64,000 nt of DNA, taken from the NCBI RefSeq assembly GCF_023195835.1, contig NZ_CP096199.1, positions 2,480,001 through 2,544,000 on the forward strand. The letters run 5' to 3'. Positions 10,701-17,926 of this stretch are shown here, piece by piece. This DNA is from Vibrio sinaloensis (GTDB taxonomy: Bacteria; Pseudomonadota; Gammaproteobacteria; Enterobacterales; Vibrionaceae). The notes beneath the pieces are model-generated. The model was not told the origin of the DNA. It ran no database searches and saw only the letters and a list, made by a program, of their open reading frames with translations. Each line of letters begins with the position of its first letter. Positions within the stretch are counted from its first letter, which is position 1. Position numbers and translations under genes: made by a program.

Positions 10701-11167
10701 TCAATGTGACTCGCATCAATAACCTTGAAACCGCCATAGAGGCACTCTCTAGCTTTGCGTTTGAGGGGGACCGAGCCAAACTGCAAGAACTCAAAGAGCT
10801 GGGTGGTGAGTTTACTCGCCTTGCAGACAAAGTGGCCGGGGACAACAAGTCTAAGCAAGATATCATGCGCGAAGTCTTGGTCGATGCCATGACCAGCGCT
10901 TTGACCTACTGGGAGTCCGTCACCGGTCAAACCAAGTTTGCCTTTGCAGAGCAAAGTGGATTGTGGCGCGTTTACCTTGACCGTAGTACCTTGCAAACTC
11001 GCACGCTAGACAAGTATTTGCGTCTGGAAACTCTGCCCAAAACACCCCGCTGGCGCACGGTATTAAGCTCACTGGACTACATCTTAGAGCACTGCAACGA
11101 ACAAAGCCCAGAGCGCACGCACATCGAGGCGCTGCGAGATAAGCTTCAGCATTTACTCACCAGTTAA
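7778..11167 (+). CDS. chiS: Chitin-sensing hybrid kinase and DNA-binding regulator ChiS
   Basis: Inner-membrane regulator of chitin use. From the ATG at 7778 it has 1129 residues, the length I recall for Vibrio cholerae ChiS. Order of parts: N-terminal membrane helix (about 14-36), a periplasmic sensor region to about residue 345, a second helix, a HAMP linker, a coiled coil, the kinase domain with TTSHELRTPLHG (His468), N and G boxes (GNAIKYT, DTGQGIP, GAGLGLSI), a receiver with Asp773 in LLDIMMPG, a PAS-like region and an unusual C-terminal segment. In V. cholerae the C-terminus binds DNA directly at the chb promoter, and the periplasmic domain is held inactive by the binding protein CBP. 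The gene directly precedes the operon it would control. A start at 7718 is in frame but extends a soluble, unconserved segment. Confidence 0.95.
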   Translation: MFKLYRKQKFKRLQSTLMLAFLVLSITPLTVIAIFFLQSHTADLQEQSTSHLVSVRDSKQQQVIDYLYAKESEVMGFVRSELAYASGGRFYGLVNAFQNLGLDIEQARENAQQRYIQGSGDQIKTSILPQSSVFNGTERYRLLHKRYHWAYLELLKRSDFDDVLLVDREGNVTYSIYKHDYFGTNLLSGRYKDDNLGQTFSKLRNLVNAKRKTNEDFTPVIISDFSPQDGKSVAWLGAPIIQQGYLHSYALFRLPNNGITKLIADDTDNPRRTLLVGSDHLSRSLAYQQTDIDKSKTVIDLALSGLTNVGTYSNADNESIIAAYSPVSVKGIEWALVVEVPESVAFARVHQLETLFIFAMLSAILLVVMASHYLSNFITSPLLKLTWAAEKVSAGDLDADMINTQRKDEIGRLAVSFERMQRSIREKILLIKQQNKELESNIQLIQKQNDELQLANKLKDEFLATTSHELRTPLHGMVGIAEALVSGANGPITAEQKYQLDIIISSGQRLATLVDDLLDYHKMRYGNLDIETCAVDLAGSTRLVLELSSHLLGNKPIRIINQVPNEPVWVCADPQRLEQVLYNLVGNAIKYTSEGKIVISAGVVDDNIRVQVVDTGQGIPADQLEHIFEPLIQAGNDSSRYRQGAGLGLSISRQLIELMQGSLYVSSQPMVGTTFSFTLPLASDEQIQAANHYHYDAPHFKAPETNEIEFEEPTSLPENSDGPLLLVVDDEPVNLRVLDSFLRIEGYRVRTAKDGHEALQAIESDKPELVLLDIMMPGMSGYQVCETVRQSYDHAQLPIIMLTALNQTDDRLRGFSVGANDYLSKPFNKQELAARIRAHLTASKAELRRIENQQLQQELKQRAMVEASLLETQGRLLEQLETAPEAIICVREDHKIRFANEAASKLFRRSAEQLKRSSADEIIAPKYLNVEQEHYCGKIDIYVDDVRQHLSADILRLPPESGLRFMYIFNVGGGVNVTRINNLETAIEALSSFAFEGDRAKLQELKELGGEFTRLADKVAGDNKSKQDIMREVLVDAMTSALTYWESVTGQTKFAFAEQSGLWRVYLDRSTLQTRTLDKYLRLETLPKTPRWRTVLSSLDYILEHCNEQSPERTHIEALRDKLQHLLTS

Positions 11168-11188
11168 ACCTTTCATTCAGCTCATCAA

Positions 11189-11217
11189 TAAGCCCGCCTA
11201 TGCGGGCTTATTTTTTT
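11189..11217 (+). terminator. Rho-independent terminator after chiS
   Basis: TAAGCCCGC, loop CTAT, GCGGGCTTA, followed by a run of seven T. It separates chiS from the chitobiose operon. Confidence 0.9.
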
Positions 11218-11392
11218 GCTATAACCGCCAGATGAGCATCGAGGTAGCATCAATCGACTGAAGTGATCGCGCCGCAAAGACCACTGCTGGATAGGGATAG
11301 ATTGTCACCCGTTGATCGCCGCAACGGTTCAATCAATAACCTGTTCACCGCCACTTACACTCTTAATACGGAACCATTACTTGGCCTTATAG

Positions 11393-11581
11393 GTGTTAAT
11401 ACGCTACGTAAAACAACCTAAAAACTGGCGTCAAATCAAACGTCAATTTGCTCTTTTTCAGCTCGGTAAAGTGCCACCACCACTCCGATTAGGCCAAAAA
11501 GAACTCAGATTGCGATGCCAGTCACAACAAGACGGCAGTTTTTATTTAACCACGAGAATTAATCAAAAAAGTGCGCAGTGA
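11393..11581 (+). CDS. Possible 62-residue hypothetical protein or gene remnant
   Basis: A short frame opening with GTG directly after an in-frame TAG, with no visible ribosome site. The product is basic, and its middle and end (about residues 34-58) look protein-like, but I recognise no family. It could be the tail of a decayed gene or simple chance in the chb control region. V. cholerae also has a small annotated hypothetical at this place as far as I remember, which is the only reason for listing it. Confidence 0.3.
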   Translation: MLIRYVKQPKNWRQIKRQFALFQLGKVPPPLRLGQKELRLRCQSQQDGSFYLTTRINQKSAQ

Positions 11582-11827
11582 TCGGGATCTCATACTACGA
11601 GCGTTATAATAGAAGCACCAATTATAAAAACCCCACAAAGATAGTAACCACTCACTCACCTACAATAACCACACTCTTTATGCGACAGAGTTCAAACCGA
11701 ACAAATCGTTCAAAAAAAACACGCATTGGCAATTTTTAACGTTATTGACGTTGTTGTTGGTGATTTTTACGTTTTTAACGGGAATAGCGATTGCGTAATT
11801 TAACATTAAGGTGTTTTCTTAGCTTGC

Positions 11828-11898
11828 CTAAGGCCTACAGGCCACTCTCGAAATCGAATCTCCTCCGGTTCAATTTCAACCCTAGAGGTAGGCCTTAG
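11828..11898 (+). repeat. 11-bp inverted repeat with 49-base interior before cbp
   Basis: CTAAGGCCTAC (11828-11838) and GTAGGCCTTAG (11888-11898) are perfect complements. The downstream arm ends 66 bases before the cbp start codon. As RNA it would close a roughly 70-nt stem-loop in the 5' leader; as DNA it could be two inverted copies of one protein site, each centred on AGGCCT. Confidence 0.6.
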
Positions 11899-11964
11899 TG
11901 AGTGTTTATCAATTGATGACATTCCATCCATTAGTGAAATGAAAGCAAATAGTAAGGAACAGCT

Positions 11965-13647
11965 ATGCTTGCCAACATTAAAAAAACAGCACTAGCAACA
12001 GCAATTATTGCTACCGCAACCACAGGATTCGCCTCTGTTGCGACAGCCGCTGAACGCAGTGAACTGACAGTACACCCTAAAGAGTTTACAACTTTCGTTC
12101 GTAACTTTAACCCATTCCTAGGTGCAACTAACCTGCACACTACGACTGACTTTATGTACGAGCCACTAGTTGTGTTCAACGAAATGCACGGCAACACGCC
12201 TGTATTCCGTTTGGCTGAAAACTTCAAAATGTCTGATGACCTAATGAGCGTGACTTTCGATATTCGTAAGGGCGTAAAATGGTCTGATGGCGAAACGTTT
12301 GATGCAAACGACGTTGTGTTCTCTTTCAACCTAGTAAAAGAGAAGCCAGAACTTGACCAAAGCGGTATCAACGCTTGGGTAACTGGCGTTGAGAAAGTGA
12401 ACGACTACCAAGTTAAATTCCGTCTAACTGAAGCGAACTCAAACGTTCCTTACGAAATTGCAAAAGTACCTGTCGTACCTGAGCACGTTTGGAAAGAGAT
12501 CAAAGATCCTGCAACTTTCACCAACGAAAACCCTGTAGGTTCAGGTCCTTTCACAGAGATCGATACGTTTACAGCACAGCTTTACATCCAGTGTGCAAAC
12601 CCGAACTACTGGGATGCAGACAACCTAGAAGTGGATTGTCTACGCGTTCCTCAAATCGCGAACAACGACCAGTTCCTAGGTAAAGTTGTTAATGGCGAAA
12701 TGGACTGGACATCTTCATTCATTCCAGACATCGACCGTACTTACGCGGCTGCGAGCCCTAACCACCAGTACTGGTACCCGCCAGCAGGTACTCAAGCGTT
12801 TGTGGTTAACTTTAAAAACCCAGATGCAGCTAAGAACGAAGCGCTAACTAACGTAGACTTCCGCCGCGCATTCTCTATGGCACTTGATCGTCAAACTATC
12901 ATTGATATCGCATTCTACGGTGGCGGTACAGTGAACGATTTCGCATCAGGTCTAGGCTACGCATTCGAAGCTTGGTCTGACGAGAAGACTCACGACAAGT
13001 ACAAAGGCTACAACACCTACAATGTTGAAGGTGCTAAAGCGCTACTTGAAAAAGCGGGCTTTAAAGACGTGAACAATGACGGCTTCGTTGACACGCCATC
13101 AGGCAAGTCATTTGAGCTACTCATTCAATCACCAAACGGTTGGACTGACTTCAACAACACAGTACAACTTGCGGTTGAGCAATTAGCAGAAGCGGGTATC
13201 AAAGCGAAAGCTCGTACTCCTGACTTCTCGGTATACAACCAAGCGATGCTAGAAGGTACCTACGACGTAGCGTACACCAACTACTTCCACGGTGCCGATC
13301 CTCACACTTACTGGAACAGTGCATACAACTCTGCACTTCAGGATGGTGAAGGTATGCCTCGTTTCGCAATGCACTTCTACAAGAACGATAAGCTAGATGG
13401 TCTTCTAAACAGCTTCTACAAGACGGCTGACAAGAACGAGCAGCTAGAAATCGCTCACGGTATCCAGCAAATCATTGCGGCTGACCAAGTAACGATTCCT
13501 GTTATGTCTGGTGCTTACATGTACCAATACAACACGACTCGCTTCACTGGTTGGTGGAACGAAGAAAATCCAAAAGGCCGTCCAAACATTTGGGCTGGTA
13601 TCCCAGAGCGTCTACTACACGTACTGGACCTAAAACCAGTTAAATAA
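11965..13647 (+). CDS. cbp: Chitooligosaccharide-binding protein CBP (periplasmic, ABC type)
   Basis: Solute-binding protein of the Opp/Dpp class (family 5), 560 residues. A signal peptide of about 29 residues ends in an Ala-x-Ala site (VATAA). It captures (GlcNAc)n oligosaccharides, mainly the dimer, in the periplasm and passes them to the permease encoded next. In Vibrio it also binds the ChiS sensor domain and keeps it off in the absence of ligand. Codon use is strongly biased (frequent CTA, GGT, AAC), as expected of a highly expressed gene and more so than in the enzymes downstream. A stem-loop after the stop may stabilise its transcript relative to the permease genes. Confidence 0.95.
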   Translation: MLANIKKTALATAIIATATTGFASVATAAERSELTVHPKEFTTFVRNFNPFLGATNLHTTTDFMYEPLVVFNEMHGNTPVFRLAENFKMSDDLMSVTFDIRKGVKWSDGETFDANDVVFSFNLVKEKPELDQSGINAWVTGVEKVNDYQVKFRLTEANSNVPYEIAKVPVVPEHVWKEIKDPATFTNENPVGSGPFTEIDTFTAQLYIQCANPNYWDADNLEVDCLRVPQIANNDQFLGKVVNGEMDWTSSFIPDIDRTYAAASPNHQYWYPPAGTQAFVVNFKNPDAAKNEALTNVDFRRAFSMALDRQTIIDIAFYGGGTVNDFASGLGYAFEAWSDEKTHDKYKGYNTYNVEGAKALLEKAGFKDVNNDGFVDTPSGKSFELLIQSPNGWTDFNNTVQLAVEQLAEAGIKAKARTPDFSVYNQAMLEGTYDVAYTNYFHGADPHTYWNSAYNSALQDGEGMPRFAMHFYKNDKLDGLLNSFYKTADKNEQLEIAHGIQQIIAADQVTIPVMSGAYMYQYNTTRFTGWWNEENPKGRPNIWAGIPERLLHVLDLKPVK

Positions 13648-13664
13648 GTAGTTGTTCTAACTAT

Positions 13665-13743
13665 GCGGCGCATATTCTGTGCGCCGCTCAATCCCCCCAC
13701 TCTTTAGCTTGTTTAAAGTATGGCGCCAGTCGTCAGGGGATTG
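13665..13743 (+). other. Intercistronic stem-loops after cbp
   Basis: GCGGCGCA and TGCGCCGC (13665-13672, 13680-13687) form a perfect 8-bp stem with a 7-base loop and no T-run. Directly after it, CAATCCCC (13689-13696) pairs with GGGGATTG (13736-13743). The arrangement resembles the mRNA-stabilising elements behind other binding-protein genes, which let the binding protein be made in excess of the membrane parts. Confidence 0.6.
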
Positions 13744-13821
13744 TTCGCTCTAAATTTTGTTTTCGCTAGGAGCGACCTGAAACCAGAAACAGGGAAAATC
13801 TGGGTAAGTAAGGTGTGAGTT

Positions 13822-14808
13822 ATGGGTTATTTTTTAAGACGTTTGTCGTTCTATTTGGTCGCGCTGTTAGTTGCTGCGACGTTAAACTTTATTATTCCTC
13901 GTGCAATGCCAGGTGACCCAGTCACCATGATGTTCGCCAATGCTTCGGTTCAGGTAACACCTGAGCGTATCGCAGCAATGAAAGAACTGCTCGGCTTTGT
14001 TGATGGCGGTCTGTTTGTCCAGTACATCGCCTACATGAAAAACATCCTAAGCTGGGAGCTAGGGACTTCAATCCAGTTCTACCCACTGTCAGTCAACAAG
14101 CTACTTGGCGGCGCTTTTGGTTGGTCGCTATTTCTAGCAGGTAGCGCAGTTATTCTCTCTTTCTCACTTGGCTCTATCTTGGGTATTTTCGCAGCTTGGA
14201 AGCGTGGCAGTAAATATGATGCATTCGTAACGCCAGGTATGCTAATCATTCAGGCAGTGCCTCAAGTTGTTATCGCCATGCTCGCGCTATTCATTTTTGC
14301 CATCGGCTTGAAATGGTTCCCAACCGGCTACGCCTATACCGCAGGTACGACGCCAGACTGGATGAGCTGGGCATTCTATAAAGACGTAGCGTATCACGCC
14401 GTTCTGCCTCTGTTCTGTGCCTCTATCATTCAGATCGGTGGTTTCCTGGTCAACATGCGTAACAACATGATCAACCTATTAGCCGAAGATTACATCACCA
14501 TGGCCAAAGGCAAAGGCCTGAGTGAGAACCGCGTTGTCTTCAACTACGCAGCACGTAACGCCTTATTGCCAAGTGTCACTGCTTTGTCGATGTCATTGGG
14601 TATGGCGATTGGTGGTCAGCTAATCATCGAAATCATCTTTAACTACCCAGGTCTCGGTACTGTGTTGTTGAACGCGATTCACGCCCGTGACTACCAAGTT
14701 CTACAAGGCCAATTGATCATCATGACGTTATTTATGCTGTCGTTTAACTTGATTGCCGACATGCTCTACGTCGTTCTTGACCCTCGCCTGCGTAAGGGAG
14801 GCAAATAA
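13822..14808 (+). CDS. Chitooligosaccharide ABC transporter permease 1
   Basis: Opp/DppB-type inner-membrane subunit, 328 residues, with six predicted helices. The N-terminal signature is GYFLRRLSFYLVALLVA, and the EAA loop lies around residues 225-245 (DYITMAKGKGLSENRVVFN), which contacts the ATPases. It forms the translocation channel with the next gene product. It overlaps functionally with dipeptide transporters in sequence; the chitobiose assignment comes from its place between cbp and the chitobiose enzymes. The stop is two bases before the next start. Confidence 0.92.
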   Translation: MGYFLRRLSFYLVALLVAATLNFIIPRAMPGDPVTMMFANASVQVTPERIAAMKELLGFVDGGLFVQYIAYMKNILSWELGTSIQFYPLSVNKLLGGAFGWSLFLAGSAVILSFSLGSILGIFAAWKRGSKYDAFVTPGMLIIQAVPQVVIAMLALFIFAIGLKWFPTGYAYTAGTTPDWMSWAFYKDVAYHAVLPLFCASIIQIGGFLVNMRNNMINLLAEDYITMAKGKGLSENRVVFNYAARNALLPSVTALSMSLGMAIGGQLIIEIIFNYPGLGTVLLNAIHARDYQVLQGQLIIMTLFMLSFNLIADMLYVVLDPRLRKGGK

Positions 14809-14810
14809 TC

Positions 14811-15836
14811 ATGAAATCTTTATTTAAACTCATTCTTGGTAACGCCTACGCTCGTATCGGCCTAGCCATTGTCACTCTGTTTGTTTTTATGGCCGTGGCA
14901 GCACCTTTGATTACTAAGCACGCGCCAGACAAGCGCACAGGTAACCCTCATGAGTACCCTGCGTTTGTAGTGAAAACCGCTCAAGCGAACCCAAATGGTT
15001 GGGTGGCTGAAAACTTGGCAACCGATCGCCGCACCATGATTATGTCGAAAAAAGCGGACCATGTTCTAGGCACTAGCCGTATGGGCCGTGATATCTGGTC
15101 GCAGCTTGTTTACGGTGCTCGCATCTCCTTAGGTGTTGGTTTTGGCGCAGGTTTAACCGTGTGTTTCCTCGCGACGGTCATTGGTATCTCTGCGGGCTAC
15201 TTTGGCGGACGTGTCGATGATGTGTTAACCGCAGCGATGAACATCATGCTGGTTATTCCACAGTATCCATTACTGTTTGTATTAGCGGCCTTTATTGGTG
15301 AGGCAGGCCCACTGACCATTGCCATTATCATCGGCTGTACCTCCTGGGCATGGGGCGCGCGGGTAATTCGTTCCCAAACCCTTGCCCTGCGTGAAAAAGA
15401 GTTCGTTAAAGCCGCTGAAGTGTTAGGCGAGTCATCATTCCGCATCATCTTCGTCGAAATTTTGCCAAACCTTATCCCTATTGTCGGGGCAAGCTTTATT
15501 GGTTCGGTCATGTACGCCATCGGTATGGAATCCATTATCTCGTTCCTTGGTCTTGGGGATCCAAGCACCATCAGTTGGGGCATCATGCTGTACAACGTAC
15601 AAACCTCATCAGCCATGTTGATTGGCGCTTGGTGGGAAGTTCTTGCTCCATGTTTCGCTCTAACCGTTCTGGTTACTGGTCTTGCACTACTCAACTTCGC
15701 TGTTGATGAGATTGCTAACCCTCAGCTTCGTTCTCACAAAGGGATGAAGCGCTGGAAGAAAATGGCTCAGCAAGACAAAAAAGAGCGTACCCCTGAGCAA
15801 CCACCACAAAATGCACTATGGAGCGGAGATAAATAA
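14811..15836 (+). CDS. Chitooligosaccharide ABC transporter permease 2
   Basis: Opp/DppC-type permease, 341 residues. It has an N-terminal helix, then a larger periplasmic insert (about residues 35-85) as usual for this subunit, then the core helices with the EAA-like loop EFVKAAEVLGESSFRI at about 199-214. The C-terminal tail is unusually polar and proline/lysine-rich (residues about 310-341). Two bases separate it from both neighbours, so the four transporter genes are tightly coupled. Confidence 0.92.
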   Translation: MKSLFKLILGNAYARIGLAIVTLFVFMAVAAPLITKHAPDKRTGNPHEYPAFVVKTAQANPNGWVAENLATDRRTMIMSKKADHVLGTSRMGRDIWSQLVYGARISLGVGFGAGLTVCFLATVIGISAGYFGGRVDDVLTAAMNIMLVIPQYPLLFVLAAFIGEAGPLTIAIIIGCTSWAWGARVIRSQTLALREKEFVKAAEVLGESSFRIIFVEILPNLIPIVGASFIGSVMYAIGMESIISFLGLGDPSTISWGIMLYNVQTSSAMLIGAWWEVLAPCFALTVLVTGLALLNFAVDEIANPQLRSHKGMKRWKKMAQQDKKERTPEQPPQNALWSGDK

Positions 15837-15838
15837 TC

Positions 15839-16822
15839 ATGACTAATCCACTTATTTCTATCCGCAATCTCTGCGTAGACTACATTACTGATGCTGGCGA
15901 TGTCCGCGCGTGTAACAACGTCAGCTTTGATATCGCCCCTGGCGAAGTCTTTGGCCTTGCTGGTGAGTCAGGTTGTGGTAAATCAACCGTCGCTTTCTCG
16001 CTGATGCGTTTGCATAAGCCGCCCGCGTTTATTACCGGTGGTGAGGTTATCTTTAACGGTGAAGATATTCTCAAATACAGCGATGAGAGAATGCAATCAT
16101 TCCGCTGGAGTGAGATGTCGATGGTGTTCCAAAGTGCCATGAACGCACTAAACCCAGTACTTACCATGGAGGACCAGTTCTGTGATGTGATTATGCGTCA
16201 TACCAATATGACGCGTGAGCAAGCGCGCAAGCGTGCAGAAGGCCTGCTAGAAATCGTCGATATTCACCCTAGCCGTTTGACCGACTACCCACACCAGTTC
16301 TCTGGTGGTATGCGTCAACGCTTAGTTATCGCTATCGCTCTGGCACTCAATCCAAAGATGATCATCATGGATGAGCCGACGACCGCCCTAGATGTGGTCG
16401 TACAGCGTGAAATTCTACAAAAGATCTACGCGCTGAAAGAAGAGTTCGGTTTCTCGATTCTGTTCATCACCCACGATTTGTCGCTCATGGTCGAGTTCTC
16501 TGACCGCATCGGCATCATGTACTCAGGTGAGCTGATTGAAGTCGCCCCTTCAAAACAAATTCTCGAAAGTCCTTACCATCCTTATACCAAAGGCTTGGGT
16601 AGCTCTTTCCCTCCATTAATTGGCCCAAAAACTAAATTAACCGGTATTCCGGGCAACCCGTTAAACCTGTTGGAAATTCCACAAGGTTGCCGCTTCCAAG
16701 CGCGCTGCGATCGCGTCCACGAGGCTTGCACTAAGGTTCCAACTTCGTTACGACAAATTGAGCCAAATCGTTTCTCAAACTGCCACCTATACGGTGACAC
16801 CATTGCTCAAGCCAAGCTCTAG
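15839..16822 (+). CDS. Chitooligosaccharide ABC transporter ATPase 1 (Opp/DppD-like)
   Basis: Cytoplasmic ATP-binding subunit, 327 residues. Walker A is GESGCGKST, the signature is FSGGMRQRLVIA, and Walker B is MIIMDEPTT followed by the H-loop in ITHDLS. The C-terminal oligopeptide/dipeptide extension has a cysteine pattern (GCRFQARCDRVHEACT) that in this family can hold an iron-sulfur cluster. It pairs with the next gene product as a heterodimer, the normal arrangement for Opp/Dpp importers. Confidence 0.93.
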   Translation: MTNPLISIRNLCVDYITDAGDVRACNNVSFDIAPGEVFGLAGESGCGKSTVAFSLMRLHKPPAFITGGEVIFNGEDILKYSDERMQSFRWSEMSMVFQSAMNALNPVLTMEDQFCDVIMRHTNMTREQARKRAEGLLEIVDIHPSRLTDYPHQFSGGMRQRLVIAIALALNPKMIIMDEPTTALDVVVQREILQKIYALKEEFGFSILFITHDLSLMVEFSDRIGIMYSGELIEVAPSKQILESPYHPYTKGLGSSFPPLIGPKTKLTGIPGNPLNLLEIPQGCRFQARCDRVHEACTKVPTSLRQIEPNRFSNCHLYGDTIAQAKL

Positions 16823-16864
16823 CAACTGATTGAGAAATAAGAATTAAGATTACTGGAGATAATT

Positions 16865-17860
16865 ATGAGCAAAGAATTTGGCGAATTATTGGTAGAGGGT
16901 AAGAACCTAGTTAAGGACTTCCCTATCAATAGTAATTCACTGCAACAACCTATGATGCGTGCCATTAATGACGTGTCATTCAAAATGTACAAAAGCCGCG
17001 GTCTGTCTGTGGTCGGCGAGTCTGGCTCAGGCAAATCTACCACAGCGAAGATGATCGCTAAAATGTACGCCCCGACTGATGGCGTGATCGAGTACAAAGG
17101 ACGCGACATCCAAACCATCAAATCTCGCAATGATTTGATGCACTACCGCGAAGGCGTGCAAATGGTTTGGCAAGACCCATTTGGCTCGCTGAACCCGACT
17201 CACAATATTTACCACCACATTCTGCGTCCGTTGCTGATCCACAAGAAAGTGGACCCACGCAATAAAAAAGAGCAGCAAGAGCGTGTGTATGACCTGCTTG
17301 AGCAGGTAGGTCTGATTCCACCCAAAGAGACGGCGCAGAAGTTCCCCCACCAGCTTTCTGGTGGTCAGCGCCAGCGTGTCAACTTGGCGAGAAACATTGC
17401 CGTCGGCGCTGAAGTCGTTTTGGCCGATGAGCCAACCTCAATGCTTGACGTGTCAATTCGGGCAGGGGTACTCAACCTGATGGAAGAGATGAAGTTCGAA
17501 AAGGAGATGTCGCTGCTTTACATCACCCACGACATTGCCACGGCTCGCTATATCGCCGAAGACTTGGCCGTCATGTACGTCGGCCATATGGTGGAATGGG
17601 GAGACACTGAAGAGATCATCCACGATCCTCAGCACCCATACACTCAGCTGTTGGTGTCTGCCGTGCCAGATCCAAGCAAGTCAATTCACGAGAAACTCAA
17701 AGGCAATAAGGGCGAAATCCCTCTATGGACACCCGCTTCATTAGGCTGTCCATTTGCAGGACGCTGTCAACATGCGACCGACAAGTGTCGCGAGAAACTG
17801 CCTGAAGTGACTCAGCTTTCTGACAACCACTTTGTCCGTTGTTACTTATACGAAAACTAA
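16865..17860 (+). CDS. Chitooligosaccharide ABC transporter ATPase 2 (Opp/DppF-like)
   Basis: Second ATP-binding subunit, 331 residues. Walker A is GESGSGKST, the signature is LSGGQRQRVNLA, and Walker B is VVLADEPTS with the H-loop in ITHDIA. The same C-terminal Cys pattern appears as in its partner (GCPFAGRCQHATDKC). The ribosome site GGAG is 7 bases before the ATG. This is the last of the importer genes; a hairpin in the following gap marks the change to the catabolic enzymes. Confidence 0.93.
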   Translation: MSKEFGELLVEGKNLVKDFPINSNSLQQPMMRAINDVSFKMYKSRGLSVVGESGSGKSTTAKMIAKMYAPTDGVIEYKGRDIQTIKSRNDLMHYREGVQMVWQDPFGSLNPTHNIYHHILRPLLIHKKVDPRNKKEQQERVYDLLEQVGLIPPKETAQKFPHQLSGGQRQRVNLARNIAVGAEVVLADEPTSMLDVSIRAGVLNLMEEMKFEKEMSLLYITHDIATARYIAEDLAVMYVGHMVEWGDTEEIIHDPQHPYTQLLVSAVPDPSKSIHEKLKGNKGEIPLWTPASLGCPFAGRCQHATDKCREKLPEVTQLSDNHFVRCYLYEN

Positions 17861-17866
17861 CCGACA

Positions 17867-17891
17867 GAGCCAAGGGCGCAGCTCTTGGCTC
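17867..17891 (+). other. Intercistronic stem-loop before the GH9 gene
   Basis: GAGCCAAG (17867-17874), a 9-base loop and CTTGGCTC (17884-17891), with no T-run. Probably an mRNA processing or stability element rather than a full terminator. Confidence 0.55.
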
Positions 17892-17926
17892 AATAACTAT
17901 AACGATACCATGTCTCGGAGATTTTA

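Larger units (their letters stand above)
11218..11964 (+). promoter_or_regulatory. 747-base region between chiS terminator and cbp: operon control region
   Basis: This is the only long gap in the first half of the window. It holds a weak 62-codon frame (11393-11581), an AT-rich stretch from 11700 to 11820 where the operon promoter probably lies, an 11-bp inverted repeat (11828-11898), and the cbp ribosome site AAGGA six bases before the ATG. GTGAG-containing stretches near 11648-11660 (minus strand) and 11898-11904 resemble half of the SlmA consensus; SlmA and ChiS both act at this promoter in V. cholerae. I cannot place the ChiS sites or the transcription start with confidence. Confidence 0.6.

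Noticed and set aside
11828..11898. tRNA-like fold, because the interior contains GGTTCAATTTC
   Set aside because: No CCA-adjacent acceptor with standard D and anticodon arms can be drawn; the arm length and loop sizes do not fit tRNA.
11931..12371. 146-codon minus-strand frame opposite the start of cbp
   Set aside because: Antisense to a strongly supported gene with codon bias on the plus strand; no ribosome site or recognisable domain.
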